From Achromobacter marplatensis (GTDB taxonomy: Bacteria > Pseudomonadota > Gammaproteobacteria > Burkholderiales > Burkholderiaceae_B), in assembly GCF_002209535.1 (NCBI RefSeq), contig NZ_NJIG01000002.1, positions 186,001-250,000 on the forward strand: a stretch of DNA of 64,000 nt, read 5' to 3'. Both the position numbers and the translations under genes were made by a program. How positions within the stretch are numbered: position 1 is the first letter of the stretch; each line of letters opens with the position of its first letter. Below the pieces are notes generated by a model that was not told where the DNA came from, did not search any database, and saw nothing but the letters and a program-made list of their open reading frames with translations. Shown here one piece after another: positions 36,599-47,531 of this stretch.

Positions 36599-37114
36599 TC
36601 AGTGGCGCGGCTCTTCGACGCGTTCGTACGGCGTGTCGTCGTCTTCGTCGTCTTCATCGTCGTCGTCCTCTTCTTCCTCGCTCGGCTCCGGTTGCGGTTC
36701 TTCCGTCAGGGCGAAGGGCAGGACGTCTTCCAGGTTGTCGGACCAGGCGGATTCTTCGCCGTCGTGGTCCAGTTTGATGAAGCGCTCGCCTTCATTCATG
36801 GAAATCTGGACCGCCCAGAGGTAGAGGCAATCGTAGGTGTCGTCGTCGGCGTGGGGCAGGCCGCCGCGGTTGCCCAGGATGCGGGCGCCGGGGCCGCCTA
36901 GCTGGACGTGCGTCTGGTCTTCTTCGGTCTTGGCGTTCTCGTCCAGCGGCACGCCGTAGGTGACCCATTCGGTGCCTTCGTCGCCCAGGATCACTTCAGC
37001 CAGCACGGGCTTGCCCAGATAGGCGCTGAGCGCGTCGGCGGTCTTGGCCAGCATGTCCAGTTCGGATGCGCTGAAGTGGGTCACGGAGGCGGGAGGGGTA
37101 GCAGAGGCGGACAT
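36599..37114 (-). CDS. Hypothetical protein with a strongly acidic C-terminal tail
   Basis: A 171-residue soluble protein of no family I recognise. Residues 1-140 form a mixed domain with F-S-A-S-E-L-D-M-L near the start and Y-D-C-L-Y-L-W-A-V in the middle, without cysteine pairs or membrane spans. Residues about 145-165 are almost entirely Glu and Asp, encoded by a run of GAC/GAA triplets (36615-36685), and could vary in length by slippage. The start at 37114 has a GAGG-like site; an upstream ATG at 37204 would add 30 residues. Acidic tails often bind basic proteins or divalent metals, but no function is claimed. Confidence 0.78.
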   Translation of the reverse strand: MSASATPPASVTHFSASELDMLAKTADALSAYLGKPVLAEVILGDEGTEWVTYGVPLDENAKTEEDQTHVQLGGPGARILGNRGGLPHADDDTYDCLYLWAVQISMNEGERFIKLDHDGEESAWSDNLEDVLPFALTEEPQPEPSEEEEDDDDEDDEDDDTPYERVEEPRH

Positions 37115-37237
37115 GAAGGGGTTCCTGGGCGCGATGAAGCCGCGACGGCACGGCAAGATACATGAGTCAGGCGTTATTGTCGCGCGATCGGCGTTGCAGT
37201 GCATCGGACGCTTGGATGACGACGCCGGGAGGCGCGG

Positions 37238-38029
37238 TCAGGCGGGGGCCGCGGCGCTGCGCTTGCGGGCGCTGTCGGGGGATTCGCCGGTCAGGCGCTG
37301 GAACATCGCGATGAAGGCGGACGGCGTGCTGTAGCCCAGTTCGCGGGCCACTTCCTGCACGGGGCGGCCCGCGTCCAGCAGGCCCAGCGCCGACACGACG
37401 CGCAGGCGCTGGCGCCATTCGTTGAACGACATGCCCAGGTGTTGTTGGCAATGGCGCAGCAGCGTGCGTTCGGTGATGCCGGCGCTCGCGGCCCAGTGCG
37501 CCGCGCCGCGCTTGTCGCCCGGCATGCGCTGCAGCGCCGACAGAATGGGGGCCAGCACCGGATCGGTGCATGACGGCAGGTAGCTCGCGTAAGCGCGGGC
37601 CCGCCGGAGCTGGTCGATGACGATCTGCGCCATGCGGCGGTCTTCCGGCGTAGCCGGATAGCGGATGCCGCGCCGTTCGAAGTCGGCCAGGATCGCCCGT
37701 GTGACTGCGCTGATCTCCAACGTGCACGGCGCGTCCGGCAGGCCGGTGCAGGCCTCGGCCGGGATGTCGATGCAGGCGTAATGCACTTCGCCTTCGTTCT
37801 GGCAGCAGTGCTCCACGTGTGGCGGTATCCAGATGGCGTACTGCGGTGGGGACAGGTAGGTGACGCCGTTGATGGCGATTTCCATGATGCCCGACAGCGA
37901 AAAATTCAGTTCCGCCCACGGCGAGCTGTGGCGCTGCATGCTGGAATGCGGCGTGAAGTGCAGGATGCGGCAGGCCAGCGGATAGGGCAGGTCGCCGGCC
38001 AGGATGGGCGCGGTATCAGCCAGTTCCAT
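37238..38029 (-). CDS. AraC-family regulator with cupin-type sensor domain
   Basis: A 263-residue protein. The N-terminal half is a cupin-like sensor (H-S-S-P-W-A-E-L-N-F-S-L-S-G then P-P-Q-Y-A-I-W-I-P-P-H-V-E-H). The C-terminal half has two helix-turn-helix motifs, with G-I-T-E-R-T-L-L-R-H, F-N-E-W-R-Q-R-L-R and G-Y-S-T-P-S-A-F-I-A-M-F-Q-R. It is divergent from an EamA exporter gene across 96 bases, so it probably regulates that exporter. The inducer is unknown. Confidence 0.9.
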   Translation of the reverse strand: MELADTAPILAGDLPYPLACRILHFTPHSSMQRHSSPWAELNFSLSGIMEIAINGVTYLSPPQYAIWIPPHVEHCCQNEGEVHYACIDIPAEACTGLPDAPCTLEISAVTRAILADFERRGIRYPATPEDRRMAQIVIDQLRRARAYASYLPSCTDPVLAPILSALQRMPGDKRGAAHWAASAGITERTLLRHCQQHLGMSFNEWRQRLRVVSALGLLDAGRPVQEVARELGYSTPSAFIAMFQRLTGESPDSARKRSAAAPA

Positions 38030-38061
38030 GTCGGAAGTTCGTGCGGATTTGTCTGTTTTTC

Positions 38062-38067
38062 ATTATA
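38062..38067 (-). promoter_or_regulatory. Perfect -10 box for the AraC regulator gene
   Basis: On the minus strand the sequence reads TATAAT, 33 bases before the AraC start, inside an AT-rich patch. No good -35 at the right distance was found, so an activator may be needed. Confidence 0.35.
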
Positions 38068-38125
38068 TACGTCGTCTCGGACAAGGCCTACACTGGCCCC
38101 CTATCCTTATCGGCAAGACTCGTCC

Positions 38126-39049
38126 ATGACGCGCGACACCTCCCACATTCCCGCCCGCTACCTGTTGTTCCCCTTGCTGGCGGCCCTGATCTGGTCGGTC
38201 AACATGATCGTGACCAAGATGGCCGCCGGCGTGATCTCGCCCGCTGTCATCGGCTTTTACCGCTGGGCGATCGCCGGCGCCGTGCTGACGCCGTTCGCCC
38301 TGCCGGGCGTGTGGGCGCAGCGCCGCCTGATCGTGCCGTACCTGCCCAAGTTCGCGGTGTTGGGCGGGCTCGGGATGGCGCTGTATCAGGGACTGGCCTA
38401 CGTGGCGGCCTCCAGCACCACGGCGACCAATATGGGCATCATCACGGCCATGATCCCGCTGCTGACCATCGCGGTGGGCGCAGTGGTGCTGCGCCAGCGG
38501 CCCACGCTGATGGCAATGCTGGGCGGCCTGGTGTCGCTGGCCGGGCTGGCGCTGCTGATTGGCGAAGGCGATCCGTCGCGCCTGCTGTCGGTGGGCGCGA
38601 ACCCGGGCGATCTGCTGATGGGCCTGGCCGCGCTGGCCTATGCGCTGTACGGCGTGCTGCTGCGTCGCTGGGGCCTGCCGGTGGGGCCGTGGCAGTCGCT
38701 GTACGTGCAGGTGGCATTCGGCGTGCTGTTCCAGCTGCCGGCCTTCCTGATGGCCGCGCCGTCTCCGCTGAACGCCGACAACGTGCCGCTGGTGCTGTAC
38801 GCGGCGATCTTCCCGTCCCTGTTTGCGCCCTTCCTGTGGATGCAGGGCGTCAAGCACCTGGGCCCCAACCGCGCCAGCATCTTCCTGAATCTGATGCCGG
38901 TGGGCACCGTGGCGATCGCCGCGGTCTTCCTGGACGAAAAGCCTCACGTCTTCCATATTGTGGGCGGCGCAATGGCGCTGGCCGGGGTGATGCTGGCGCA
39001 AATGCGCACGCCCCGCCTGGGCCTGCGCACCGGCAAAGCGGCGGGTTGA
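38126..39049 (+). CDS. EamA (DMT) family inner-membrane exporter
   Basis: A 307-residue protein with ten predicted hydrophobic spans in two EamA repeats (about residues 12-140 and 155-295). The first repeat has L-I-W-S-V-N-M-I-V-T-K and F-Y-R-W; the second has Y-A-L-Y-G-V-L-L-R-R-W and S-I-F-L-N-L-M-P-V. Members export amino acids or small metabolites. The divergent AraC regulator suggests induction by its substrate. The start at 38126 lies before the first span; the longer frame overlaps the regulator. Confidence 0.9.
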   Translation: MTRDTSHIPARYLLFPLLAALIWSVNMIVTKMAAGVISPAVIGFYRWAIAGAVLTPFALPGVWAQRRLIVPYLPKFAVLGGLGMALYQGLAYVAASSTTATNMGIITAMIPLLTIAVGAVVLRQRPTLMAMLGGLVSLAGLALLIGEGDPSRLLSVGANPGDLLMGLAALAYALYGVLLRRWGLPVGPWQSLYVQVAFGVLFQLPAFLMAAPSPLNADNVPLVLYAAIFPSLFAPFLWMQGVKHLGPNRASIFLNLMPVGTVAIAAVFLDEKPHVFHIVGGAMALAGVMLAQMRTPRLGLRTGKAAG

Positions 39050-39135
39050 ACGCCTTCGGCGGCTCCTGACGCGCGCCTGTCAGGGTTCCGGCCTACAATC
39101 GACGGTTCATCAGCTTTCTTTCCCTATACGAGCCC

Positions 39136-40809
<1,674 letters not shown>

Positions 40810-40832
40810 GCCTTAGCCAGTCAGTACAAGAG

Positions 40833-40861
40833 ATCCCGGTCGGTGCGCCGGGATTTTTTTC
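40833..40861 (+). terminator. Factor-independent terminator of ettA
   Basis: A 7-base stem (ATCCCGG with CCGGGAT) around TCGGTGCG, followed by a run of T, 23 bases after the ettA stop. Confidence 0.88.
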
Positions 40862-41002
40862 GGACGTTCCACTCGTGGGATGGGTGGCGCGCGACGACGA
40901 CATTCGAGAATGCGATCGCCGAACGCACGCAACCGTCAAGCAGCCCCGATGATCGAGAAAGCCCGAACGGGGTATCCTAAGGATTCACCTGGAGCCCCGA
41001 AC

Positions 41003-41536
41003 ATGCTGCTGCAAGCTTCCGATTCCACGCTGCTCATCGTCGACATGCAGGGCCGGCTGATGCCGGTCATCCACAATGGCGATGCCGTGCTGGGCACGGC
41101 GCACAAGCTCGCGCAGGCTGCGCGCCTGCTCGATGTGCCGGTGATCGCCACCGAGCATCACAGCAAGATGCTGGGCGTCACGGTGGATCCCCTGCGCGAT
41201 ATCGTGCAGGCCACCTTCCAGAAGATGCACTTTTCATCCGCGCGCGAACCGGGTTTCGAAGCGTGGTTGCCGGCGGCGCGCAAGACGATCCTGGTGGCGG
41301 GGTGCGAGGCCCACATCTGCGTGCTGCAAACCGTGATCGGCCTAGTGGACATGGGCTACAAGGCCGTGCTGGTGTCTGACGCGGCGGGGTCGCGCAAGCC
41401 TGCCGACCATCATGCGGCGCTGCGCCGCGCGCGTGCACACGGCGCTGAAATCGTCACTTCAGAAATGGCGATTTTCGAATGGATGGAGACTTGCGAGCAT
41501 CCGCGTTTCCGTGATGTGTTACGTCTGGTCAAATAA
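41003..41536 (+). CDS. Isochorismatase-like cysteine hydrolase
   Basis: A 177-residue protein of the isochorismatase/nicotinamidase fold. The catalytic aspartate is in I-V-D-M-Q-G (residue about 14), the lysine region follows A-T-F-Q-K-M-H-F-S, and the nucleophile cysteine lies in V-A-G-C-E-A-H-I-C-V near residue 100. Such enzymes hydrolyse amides or vinyl ethers; the substrate of this small YcaC-like subgroup is unknown. It has a CTGGAG site before the ATG and stands alone between two terminators' worth of spacer. Confidence 0.87.
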   Translation: MLLQASDSTLLIVDMQGRLMPVIHNGDAVLGTAHKLAQAARLLDVPVIATEHHSKMLGVTVDPLRDIVQATFQKMHFSSAREPGFEAWLPAARKTILVAGCEAHICVLQTVIGLVDMGYKAVLVSDAAGSRKPADHHAALRRARAHGAEIVTSEMAIFEWMETCEHPRFRDVLRLVK

Positions 41537-41726
41537 CCGACGCGGCCTGCAACACTGTCCCGGGGGCGCGCAAAGATTCACTCGCCGTTTGACACAATTC
41601 CTGGGCAAACCTCACACCACCCGTGCGTTTATTTTGAGATCCTGAAAGCTCTAAACCCATAAGGGGACCGCGCGCTCGCGTCAGGTCCATGGTGCGGCCC
41701 CGGGGTACAAGAATAGGAGCCTCATC

Positions 41727-41951
41727 ATGAAAATCGCATCTCTTTCCAAAATCTGTGTCGCACTGGCAATGACCGCCGCCATGGCTGGCTGCTCGTCCTG
41801 GGACAGCATGAGCCATCGTCAGAAGAGCACGGTCGGCGGCGCCGCATTGGGCGGTGTCGCAGGCGCCGTGATCACCAATGGCGGCGTCCTGGGTACGGTG
41901 GGTGGAGCGGCGATCGGTGGTGTGATCGGCGATCAGGTCGGCAAACACTAA
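41727..41951 (+). CDS. Small glycine-zipper outer-membrane lipoprotein (OsmB-like)
   Basis: A 74-residue lipoprotein. The signal peptide ends in the lipobox A-M-A-G-C, so Cys22 would be lipidated. The mature part carries a glycine zipper (G-G-A-A-L-G-G-V-A-G-A-V then G-G-A-A-I-G-G-V-I-G-D), typical of OsmB/17-kDa-antigen-like proteins of the cell envelope. A perfect TTGACA occurs at 41589-41594 upstream without a clear -10 partner. AGGAG precedes the ATG and a strong terminator follows, so it is monocistronic. OsmB-like genes are often stress-induced; regulation is not visible here. Confidence 0.88.
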   Translation: MKIASLSKICVALAMTAAMAGCSSWDSMSHRQKSTVGGAALGGVAGAVITNGGVLGTVGGAAIGGVIGDQVGKH

Positions 41952-41969
41952 GCCCCCGCGCCCCAAGCA

Positions 41970-41999
41970 AAACGCCTGGCATTGCCAGGCGTTTTTTTT
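41970..41999 (+). terminator. Factor-independent terminator of the lipoprotein gene
   Basis: A 9-base perfect stem (ACGCCTGGC with GCCAGGCGT) and a three-base loop, followed by seven T. It starts 19 bases after the stop. Confidence 0.9.
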
Positions 42000-42055
42000 A
42001 TCGTCGTGTTTTGCACGAGGGCTGAAGCGCGCCGGATGGCCGGCGCGCGTCGGCC

Positions 42056-42316
42056 TTATGGCGCCTCGTTTTGCGGCATCTCGATCTTCACTTCCAACAC
42101 TTCCAGCGTGTCCTGGCGTTCCAGGTGCACCTTGATGTCTTCGGGGTTGATCTTCACGTATTTTGAAATCACGGCGATAAGTTCCTGCTGCAACTGCGGC
42201 AGGTAGTCGGGCGAGTCGCCGCGGCCCCGCTCGTGGGCCAGGATGATCTGCAACCGTTCCTTGGCAACGGAGGCAGAAGATTTCTTTTGACCAAGCAGAA
42301 ACGACAGGAAGGACAT
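42056..42316 (-). CDS. minE: Cell division topological specificity factor MinE
   Basis: An 86-residue protein: [12 protein letters not shown] membrane-targeting start, the anti-MinCD helix with [13 protein letters not shown], then the dimerisation half with L-I-A-V-I-S-K-Y-V. It stimulates MinD ATPase at the membrane and drives pole-to-pole oscillation. It begins three bases after the minD stop, giving matched translation. Confidence 0.97.
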   Translation of the reverse strand: MSFLSFLLGQKKSSASVAKERLQIILAHERGRGDSPDYLPQLQQELIAVISKYVKINPEDIKVHLERQDTLEVLEVKIEMPQNEAP

Positions 42317-42319
42317 TGC

Positions 42320-43135
42320 TTACTTGCCTCCGAACAGGCGTTTCAGAAGACCGGGCTTTTCGTAATCGGTAAAGCGCAGGGCCTTGTCTTCGCCAAGGTA
42401 ACGGGCCACGACGTCCTTGTAGGCTTCGGAGACGTCGGTATCTTTCAGGTGGATGGCCGGCAGGCCTTGGTTCGACGCTTGCAGCACCGCTTCCGATTCG
42501 GGGATGACGCCGATCAGTTTGATGCGCAGGATGTCTTCGATGTCGCCCAGCGACAGCATTTCGCCGTCGACGACGCGCTTGGGGTTGTAGCGCGTGAGCA
42601 GCAGGAATTCCTTGACCGGCTCGCCGCCGTCCACAGCCCGCTTGGACTTGGCGGCCAGGATACCCAGGATGCGGTCGGAGTCGCGCACCGACGAGACTTC
42701 CGGGTTCGTCACGACCAATGCGTCGTCGGCGAAATAGGCGGCCATCAGCGCGCCCGTTTCAATGCCGGCGGGCGAATCGCAGACGATGTACTCGAAGCCC
42801 ATTTCCTTCAGGTCGTTGATGACCTTTTCCACGCCTTCCTGCGTCAGCGCGTCTTTGTCGCGCGTTTGCGAGGCGGGCAGGATGAACAGGTTTTCAAGCT
42901 GCTTGTCCTTGATCAGCGCCTGGTTGAGGGTGGCTTCGCCCTGGATCACATTGACGAAGTCGTACACCACGCGACGCTCGCAGCCCATGATGAGGTCGAG
43001 ATTGCGCAGGCCGACATCGAAGTCGATGACAGCGGTCTTGTGGCCCCGCATCGCGAGGCCCGCGGAAAAACTGGCGCTCGTCGTGGTTTTACCCACGCCG
43101 CCTTTGCCGGAAGTCACCACAACAATGCGTGTCAT
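42320..43135 (-). CDS. minD: Septum site-determining ATPase MinD
   Basis: A 271-residue deviant Walker A ATPase with K-G-G-V-G-K-T at residues 10-16, the D-F-D-V-G-L-R-N-L-D segment, and a C-terminal amphipathic membrane helix (L-L-K-R-L-F-G-G-K). It recruits MinC to the membrane to block division at the poles. The start at 43135 (M-T-R-I-V-V-V) is preferred over one three codons upstream, matching E. coli MinD (270). Its order minC-minD-minE is conserved. Confidence 0.97.
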   Translation of the reverse strand: MTRIVVVTSGKGGVGKTTTSASFSAGLAMRGHKTAVIDFDVGLRNLDLIMGCERRVVYDFVNVIQGEATLNQALIKDKQLENLFILPASQTRDKDALTQEGVEKVINDLKEMGFEYIVCDSPAGIETGALMAAYFADDALVVTNPEVSSVRDSDRILGILAAKSKRAVDGGEPVKEFLLLTRYNPKRVVDGEMLSLGDIEDILRIKLIGVIPESEAVLQASNQGLPAIHLKDTDVSEAYKDVVARYLGEDKALRFTDYEKPGLLKRLFGGK

Positions 43136-43180
43136 GACGATCAAACCCTTATGTTCGAATAAATCGCGTTATCGTAAAGC

Positions 43181-43203
43181 AAAAAGCCCATGTAAGGCTT
43201 CTT
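43181..43203 (-). terminator. Possible attenuator between minC and minD
   Basis: In the minus-strand transcript AAGAAGCC pairs with GGCTTTTT (8 bases, one G-U pair) around a 7-base loop. It lies in the 110-base minC-minD gap and could lower MinD output or mark a transcript end. The stem is short. Confidence 0.3.
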
Positions 43204-43245
43204 ACAGAATGTGTTGAGACGTTCGCGCACCAGCGAAGAAAGCGG

Positions 43246-44121
43246 TCAGGCTTTCAACGCTTCGATGCGCAGGGTGTCGCCGTCAAGGCGAACCAGGGCG
43301 GGCTGGTTTTGCAGCGTCCGGTCCAGTTTGTCTTCCACCACGCGGTACACGCCGGCCACGGCAAGCAGTTCCGCGTCCAGATGCGTTGTGAAGATGCGCG
43401 CCGACGTGTCGCCGCGCGCGCCGGCCATGGCCTTGCCGCGCAAGGGGCCGTAGACGTGCACATTGCCGTCGGCGATGACTTCCGCGCCTTGGCTGACCAT
43501 GCCGATGACGACCAGGTCCGTGTGCCGCGCGTAGACGCGCTGCCCGGAACGCAGGGGTTTGGTGATGACCAGCGCCGACGACGAATGCGGCGCGGCTTGC
43601 GTCGGGGCGGGTGCGGACGTGGTGCTGCTGGCTTCGCGCGCCGGCATCGGTTCGGCCGAGGCGGCGGCGGGCTTGTCCGCGGCGGGCGTCTCGGGGGCGG
43701 ACGTATCGGTGGGCGCGGGCGCGGTCTCGACGGCGGCGGCCGGCACCGAGGGCACGGGCGTGGACACGTCGTTCGGCGGCGCGGTATCCACGACCGGGGC
43801 CGGGCGGGCGGCGGGGGTGGACAGTTCCACCGGCGTCAGGCCGGCTTCGCGCGCGGCTTTCAGATTGGCGCCTTCGGCCACGACGCCGATCGGGGGCAGG
43901 TTATGGCTGCGCAACGCGGCTACCAGCGCCTTCCAATCGATCTTCTCTTCGACGCGGCTGGCGTCGATCACGACGGGTTCGTTCTCGAAGAAGCTGCCGG
44001 CGTCGGCCATGCGCTTGGTCAGCGCGGCAACGAGGCGTTCGGGGTCTGCGCTGTGCAGAACCACCCGGATGGCATACAGGGTGGCGCTTTTGAAGTCCAG
44101 GGCTAGGGATTCAGTGTTCAT
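43246..44121 (-). CDS. minC: Septum site-determining protein MinC
   Basis: A 291-residue division inhibitor. The N-terminal domain (residues about 8-100, [11 protein letters not shown]) acts on FtsZ. A long linker of about 80 residues rich in Pro, Ala and Thr follows. The C-terminal beta-helix (residues about 185-291: [30 protein letters not shown]) binds MinD. The linker is much longer than in E. coli MinC (231 residues total). It is the first gene of the min operon. Confidence 0.95.
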   Translation of the reverse strand: MNTESLALDFKSATLYAIRVVLHSADPERLVAALTKRMADAGSFFENEPVVIDASRVEEKIDWKALVAALRSHNLPPIGVVAEGANLKAAREAGLTPVELSTPAARPAPVVDTAPPNDVSTPVPSVPAAAVETAPAPTDTSAPETPAADKPAAASAEPMPAREASSTTSAPAPTQAAPHSSSALVITKPLRSGQRVYARHTDLVVIGMVSQGAEVIADGNVHVYGPLRGKAMAGARGDTSARIFTTHLDAELLAVAGVYRVVEDKLDRTLQNQPALVRLDGDTLRIEALKA

Positions 44122-44233
44122 CTTGATTGTGGCTGGCGGTCCGGGCGCCAGGAAACGGCGCGCACAACCGGCTGCGGGATGTCGGGGATGATAACCCGCC
44201 GGGGGGCGGGGTGCGCAGCCGGCAAGACGAAAG

Positions 44234-44259
44234 AAAAAGGCGCCCGAAGGCGCCTTTTT
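44234..44259 (-). terminator. Factor-independent terminator of glnS (bidirectional form)
   Basis: AAAAAGGCGCC pairs perfectly with GGCGCCTTTTT around CGAA, so a T-run follows the stem on either strand. It lies 23 bases past the glnS stop. Confidence 0.87.
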
Positions 44260-44281
44260 CCGTGATACGCACGCGGGCGGG

Positions 44282-46051
44282 TCAGCCTTGCACCCAGGAA
44301 TCGCGCAACGTCACGATGCGGTTGAGCACCGGCGCAGCTTTGGTGGATTCCTTCAGGTCGGCCGTGAAGTAGCCCAGGCGTTCGAACTGCCAGGTGGCAC
44401 CAGGCGTGGCCACGGTGCCGGGTTCCAGCCAGGCCGTGACGGTCTGCTTGGAGTTCGGGTTCAGGCAGGCCAGGAAGTCCTTGTCGCCGCCATCGGGGCG
44501 GGCGTCGGCGAACAGGCGGTCGTACAGGTGGATCTGGGCAGGCACCGCGTGGGCCGCGCTGACCCAGGTGATGTTGCCCTTGACCTTGACGCTGTCGGCG
44601 CCCGGCGTGCCGCTCTTGGTTTCCGGCAGGTATTCGGCCTGCACTTCGACGATGTCGCCGGCTTCGTTCTTGGTGAAGCCGGTGCAGCGCACGACGTAGC
44701 CGTATTTCAGGCGCACGGTGTTGCCCGGGAACAGGCGGAAGTACTTCTTCGGCGCTTCTTCACGGAAGTCGTCGCGCTCGATCCAGAGTTCGCGCGACAG
44801 CGGGAACTCGCGCACGCCGGCTTCCGGATCGTGCGGGTTGCGCGGCGCGGTGCAGATCTCGGTCTGGCCTTCCGGGTAGTTGGTGATGACGAGCTTGATC
44901 GGGTCCAGCACGGCCACCGAGCGGGCGGCGATGGGGTCGAGGTCGTCGCGCACGGCTTGTTCCAGCAGGCTGTAGTCGATGCGCGAATCCGACTTCGAGA
45001 CGGCGGTGCGCTCGCAGAACAGGCGGATCGAGGCTGGCGTGTAGCCGCGGCGGCGCAGGCCGAAGATGGTCGGCATGCGGGGATCGTCCCAGCCGTCCAC
45101 GTGTCCTTCCTGCACCAGTTGCAGCAGCTTGCGCTTGCTGGTGACGACGTAACTCACGTTCAGGCGGGCGAATTCATATTGGTGCGGCAGCGGCTGGGCC
45201 AGCTTGCCGAGTTCGGCCAGGCGGGTCAGGATCCAGTCGTAGAACGGCCGCTGGTCTTCGAATTCCAGCGTGCAGACGCTGTGCGTGATGCCTTCCAGCG
45301 CGTCTTCCACCGGGTGCGCCCAGCTGTACATCGGGTAGATGCACCATTGGTTGCCCGTGCGGTGGTGGGTGGCGTGGCGCACGCGGTACATGACCGGGTC
45401 GCGCAGGTTGATGTTGGGCGACGCCATGTTGATCTTGGCGCGCAGCACCAGGCTGCCGTCCGGATGCTTGCCGTCGCGCATTTCGCGCAGCAGCGCGACC
45501 GACTCCGCAGCCGGGCGGTTGCGCCAGGGCGAGTCGGTGCCGGGTTCGGTCAGCGTGCCGCGGTTGGCGCGGATGGCTTCGGGGCTTTGCTCGTCGACGT
45601 AGGCGTGGCCGGCTTCGACCAGCGCTTCGGCGAATTCATACATGTAGCCGAAGTAATCACTGGCGAAATACAGGTTTTCCTGGCCGTTGTCGGCTTTCCA
45701 GTCGAAACCCAGCCAGCGGACGGCTTCGATGATGGCGTCGACGTACTCCTGGTCTTCCTTTTCGGGATTGGTGTCGTCAAAGCGCAGGTGGCAGACGCCG
45801 CCGAAATCGCGCGCCAGCCCGAAGTTCACGCAGATGCTCTTGGCGTGGCCCAGGTGCAGGTAGCCGTTGGGCTCCGGCGGGAAACGCGTGCGGATGCGGG
45901 CCGGATCCGGTTCCCCCTGCTGCTGCACGGCGGCCGGGCCAGGCTTGCCCGCCCAACGTTTGCCCTGGAAGCGGTTGGCTTCGAGGTCGTCCTGGACGAT
46001 GTTGAGCAGGAAATTGGATGCAGCTGGGGTCGGCGTCGTGGCGGAGGTCAT
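44282..46051 (-). CDS. glnS: Glutaminyl-tRNA synthetase
   Basis: A 589-residue class I synthetase. It has [14 protein letters not shown] (HIGH motif) near residue 60 and V-T-S-K-R-K-L (KMSKS equivalent, here xSKRK) near residue 300, with the two C-terminal anticodon-binding barrels. It charges tRNA-Gln. The start at 46051 (M-T-S-A-T-T) is chosen because the longer frame overlaps the divergent cydA-like promoter. It is divergent from the cydA-like gene across 136 bases. Confidence 0.97.
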   Translation of the reverse strand: MTSATTPTPAASNFLLNIVQDDLEANRFQGKRWAGKPGPAAVQQQGEPDPARIRTRFPPEPNGYLHLGHAKSICVNFGLARDFGGVCHLRFDDTNPEKEDQEYVDAIIEAVRWLGFDWKADNGQENLYFASDYFGYMYEFAEALVEAGHAYVDEQSPEAIRANRGTLTEPGTDSPWRNRPAAESVALLREMRDGKHPDGSLVLRAKINMASPNINLRDPVMYRVRHATHHRTGNQWCIYPMYSWAHPVEDALEGITHSVCTLEFEDQRPFYDWILTRLAELGKLAQPLPHQYEFARLNVSYVVTSKRKLLQLVQEGHVDGWDDPRMPTIFGLRRRGYTPASIRLFCERTAVSKSDSRIDYSLLEQAVRDDLDPIAARSVAVLDPIKLVITNYPEGQTEICTAPRNPHDPEAGVREFPLSRELWIERDDFREEAPKKYFRLFPGNTVRLKYGYVVRCTGFTKNEAGDIVEVQAEYLPETKSGTPGADSVKVKGNITWVSAAHAVPAQIHLYDRLFADARPDGGDKDFLACLNPNSKQTVTAWLEPGTVATPGATWQFERLGYFTADLKESTKAAPVLNRIVTLRDSWVQG

Positions 46052-46187
46052 TCTTGAAAGAATAGGAAAAAGCGGCGACAAAGCGTCAATTTTGCCACGT
46101 TCCGCCGCGAGGGCCTTTTCAGACCCCCTGCAACCGGTTTCAAACTGCCCCCATTGTCTTGTAACTGGCTCTACACTACGGGCCATT

Positions 46188-47531
46188 ATGGATATATCCA
46201 CCCTTTCCCTGGCCCGTGCGCAGTTCGTGGCCAGCCTGAGTTTTCTGGCGCTGTTCCTGGCGATTTCCCTGGCGCTTGCCTGGGTCTTGCTGTTTTTCAA
46301 GGTGCGCGCGCGATGGTCGGGCCGTGGCGGCTGGACGGCCGCCTACCGCTTCTGGGTGCGCATCTTTGCGCTGGCCTTCGTGCTGACCCTGGCGGCCAGC
46401 GTGCCGGTGCTGATCCAGATCGGCAGCCTGTGGGCGGGCCTGATGGACAAGATCGGCAATGTGGCCGGCCCCTTGCTGGGCTACGGCATCCTGTCCGTCT
46501 TCATCTTGAAGTCGTGTTTCTTGGGCGTCATGCTGTTCGGCCAGCGCCGTGTGTCGGATGGCGCACACACCTTGGCGGTGCTGATGGTGGCCGTGGGCCA
46601 GTTGGTGGCGGTGTTCTGGGTGCTGGCGCTGCAATCCTGGATGCAGACCCCGGATGGCGCCATCCTCGTCGATGGGCGCTACCAGGTCTATGACTGGGCC
46701 GCCGTGGTGCTGAACCCCTCGGTGGGCTGGCGCATGGCGGTGGTGGTCGTGGGCGCGGCGCTGGCCGCCTCGTTCCTAATGATGGGCGTGACCGCCTTGC
46801 AAGCGCTGCGGCGCCCGCTGGGCGATGGCGAACGCAATGCGTTCAAGACCGGGCTGGTGGTCGCGGTGGTCGCGGCCTTCCTGCAGGTGCCGGTGGCCAC
46901 GGGCGCCGGCCAGATGGTCGCCAAGCTGCAGCCCGCCAAGGCGGCCGCCGCGGCCGGCTTCTGGGAAAGCGGCGCGGAACCCCAGCTGGTGCTGTTTGGC
47001 TGGCCGGACGCGCGCGCGCACGTCAACGTGTCGGACGTGACCATCCGCAATGCCGGCGGCATGTGGCTGCACCGCAATGCGGACGGCACCTATCAGGGCC
47101 TGGACAAATATTCCGGCATGCTGCCGCCGGTGGCGCTGACCTTCTGGTCGTTGCGCGTGGCGGTGGGGTTGGGCCTGCTGATGTTGGCCGTGGCCTGTGT
47201 CACGTTCGTGTGGACCTTCCGCCGCGGGCTGGACCCCTCGACCCTGCCGGTCTGGTGGCAGCGCGTGCTGTGCGGCATGATGTTTTCCGGCGGCATCGCA
47301 GTGGTGGCCGGCTGGTGGGTGTCCATCATCGGGCTGCAGCCTTTCGTCGTCAACGGCACCATCACGCAATCCGAAGTGCTGGGGCAGACGGCGTCCAGCA
47401 CCATTCTCTACGGGCTGGCGGGCTATGGCCTGCTGTATGCCTTGCTGCTGTCCGCGTTCGCCGCCATGCTGTTCCACGCGGCGCGCTATGGCGTGGTGCC
47501 GGTGCGCAAACTGGGCGGAGGTTCGCCATGA
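46188..47531 (+). CDS. cydA: Cytochrome bd subunit I homologue lacking heme ligands
   Basis: A 447-residue CydA-family membrane protein with about nine spans. Anchors to E. coli CydA are A-Q-F near residue 12, W-M-Q-T-P at 151, V-L-N-P at 174 and Q-P-A-K near 255. Against those anchors the heme ligands are absent: His19 maps to Leu20, His186 to Val185, Met393 to a V/A-rich stretch, and Glu445 to S-A-F-A-A. Glu99 maps to Tyr99 and Glu107 to Leu107 or Lys108. The frame is intact, and its stop overlaps the cydB-like start (ATGA), arguing against decay. It should be read as a CydA paralogue of unknown activity, not a proven oxidase. Confidence 0.85.
   Translation: MDISTLSLARAQFVASLSFLALFLAISLALAWVLLFFKVRARWSGRGGWTAAYRFWVRIFALAFVLTLAASVPVLIQIGSLWAGLMDKIGNVAGPLLGYGILSVFILKSCFLGVMLFGQRRVSDGAHTLAVLMVAVGQLVAVFWVLALQSWMQTPDGAILVDGRYQVYDWAAVVLNPSVGWRMAVVVVGAALAASFLMMGVTALQALRRPLGDGERNAFKTGLVVAVVAAFLQVPVATGAGQMVAKLQPAKAAAAAGFWESGAEPQLVLFGWPDARAHVNVSDVTIRNAGGMWLHRNADGTYQGLDKYSGMLPPVALTFWSLRVAVGLGLLMLAVACVTFVWTFRRGLDPSTLPVWWQRVLCGMMFSGGIAVVAGWWVSIIGLQPFVVNGTITQSEVLGQTASSTILYGLAGYGLLYALLLSAFAAMLFHAARYGVVPVRKLGGGSP

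Noticed and set aside
46188-47531. Calling the cydA-like gene a pseudogene
   Set aside because: The frame is full length, keeps structural motifs and overlaps cydB; loss is limited to functional residues, which suggests change of role rather than decay.
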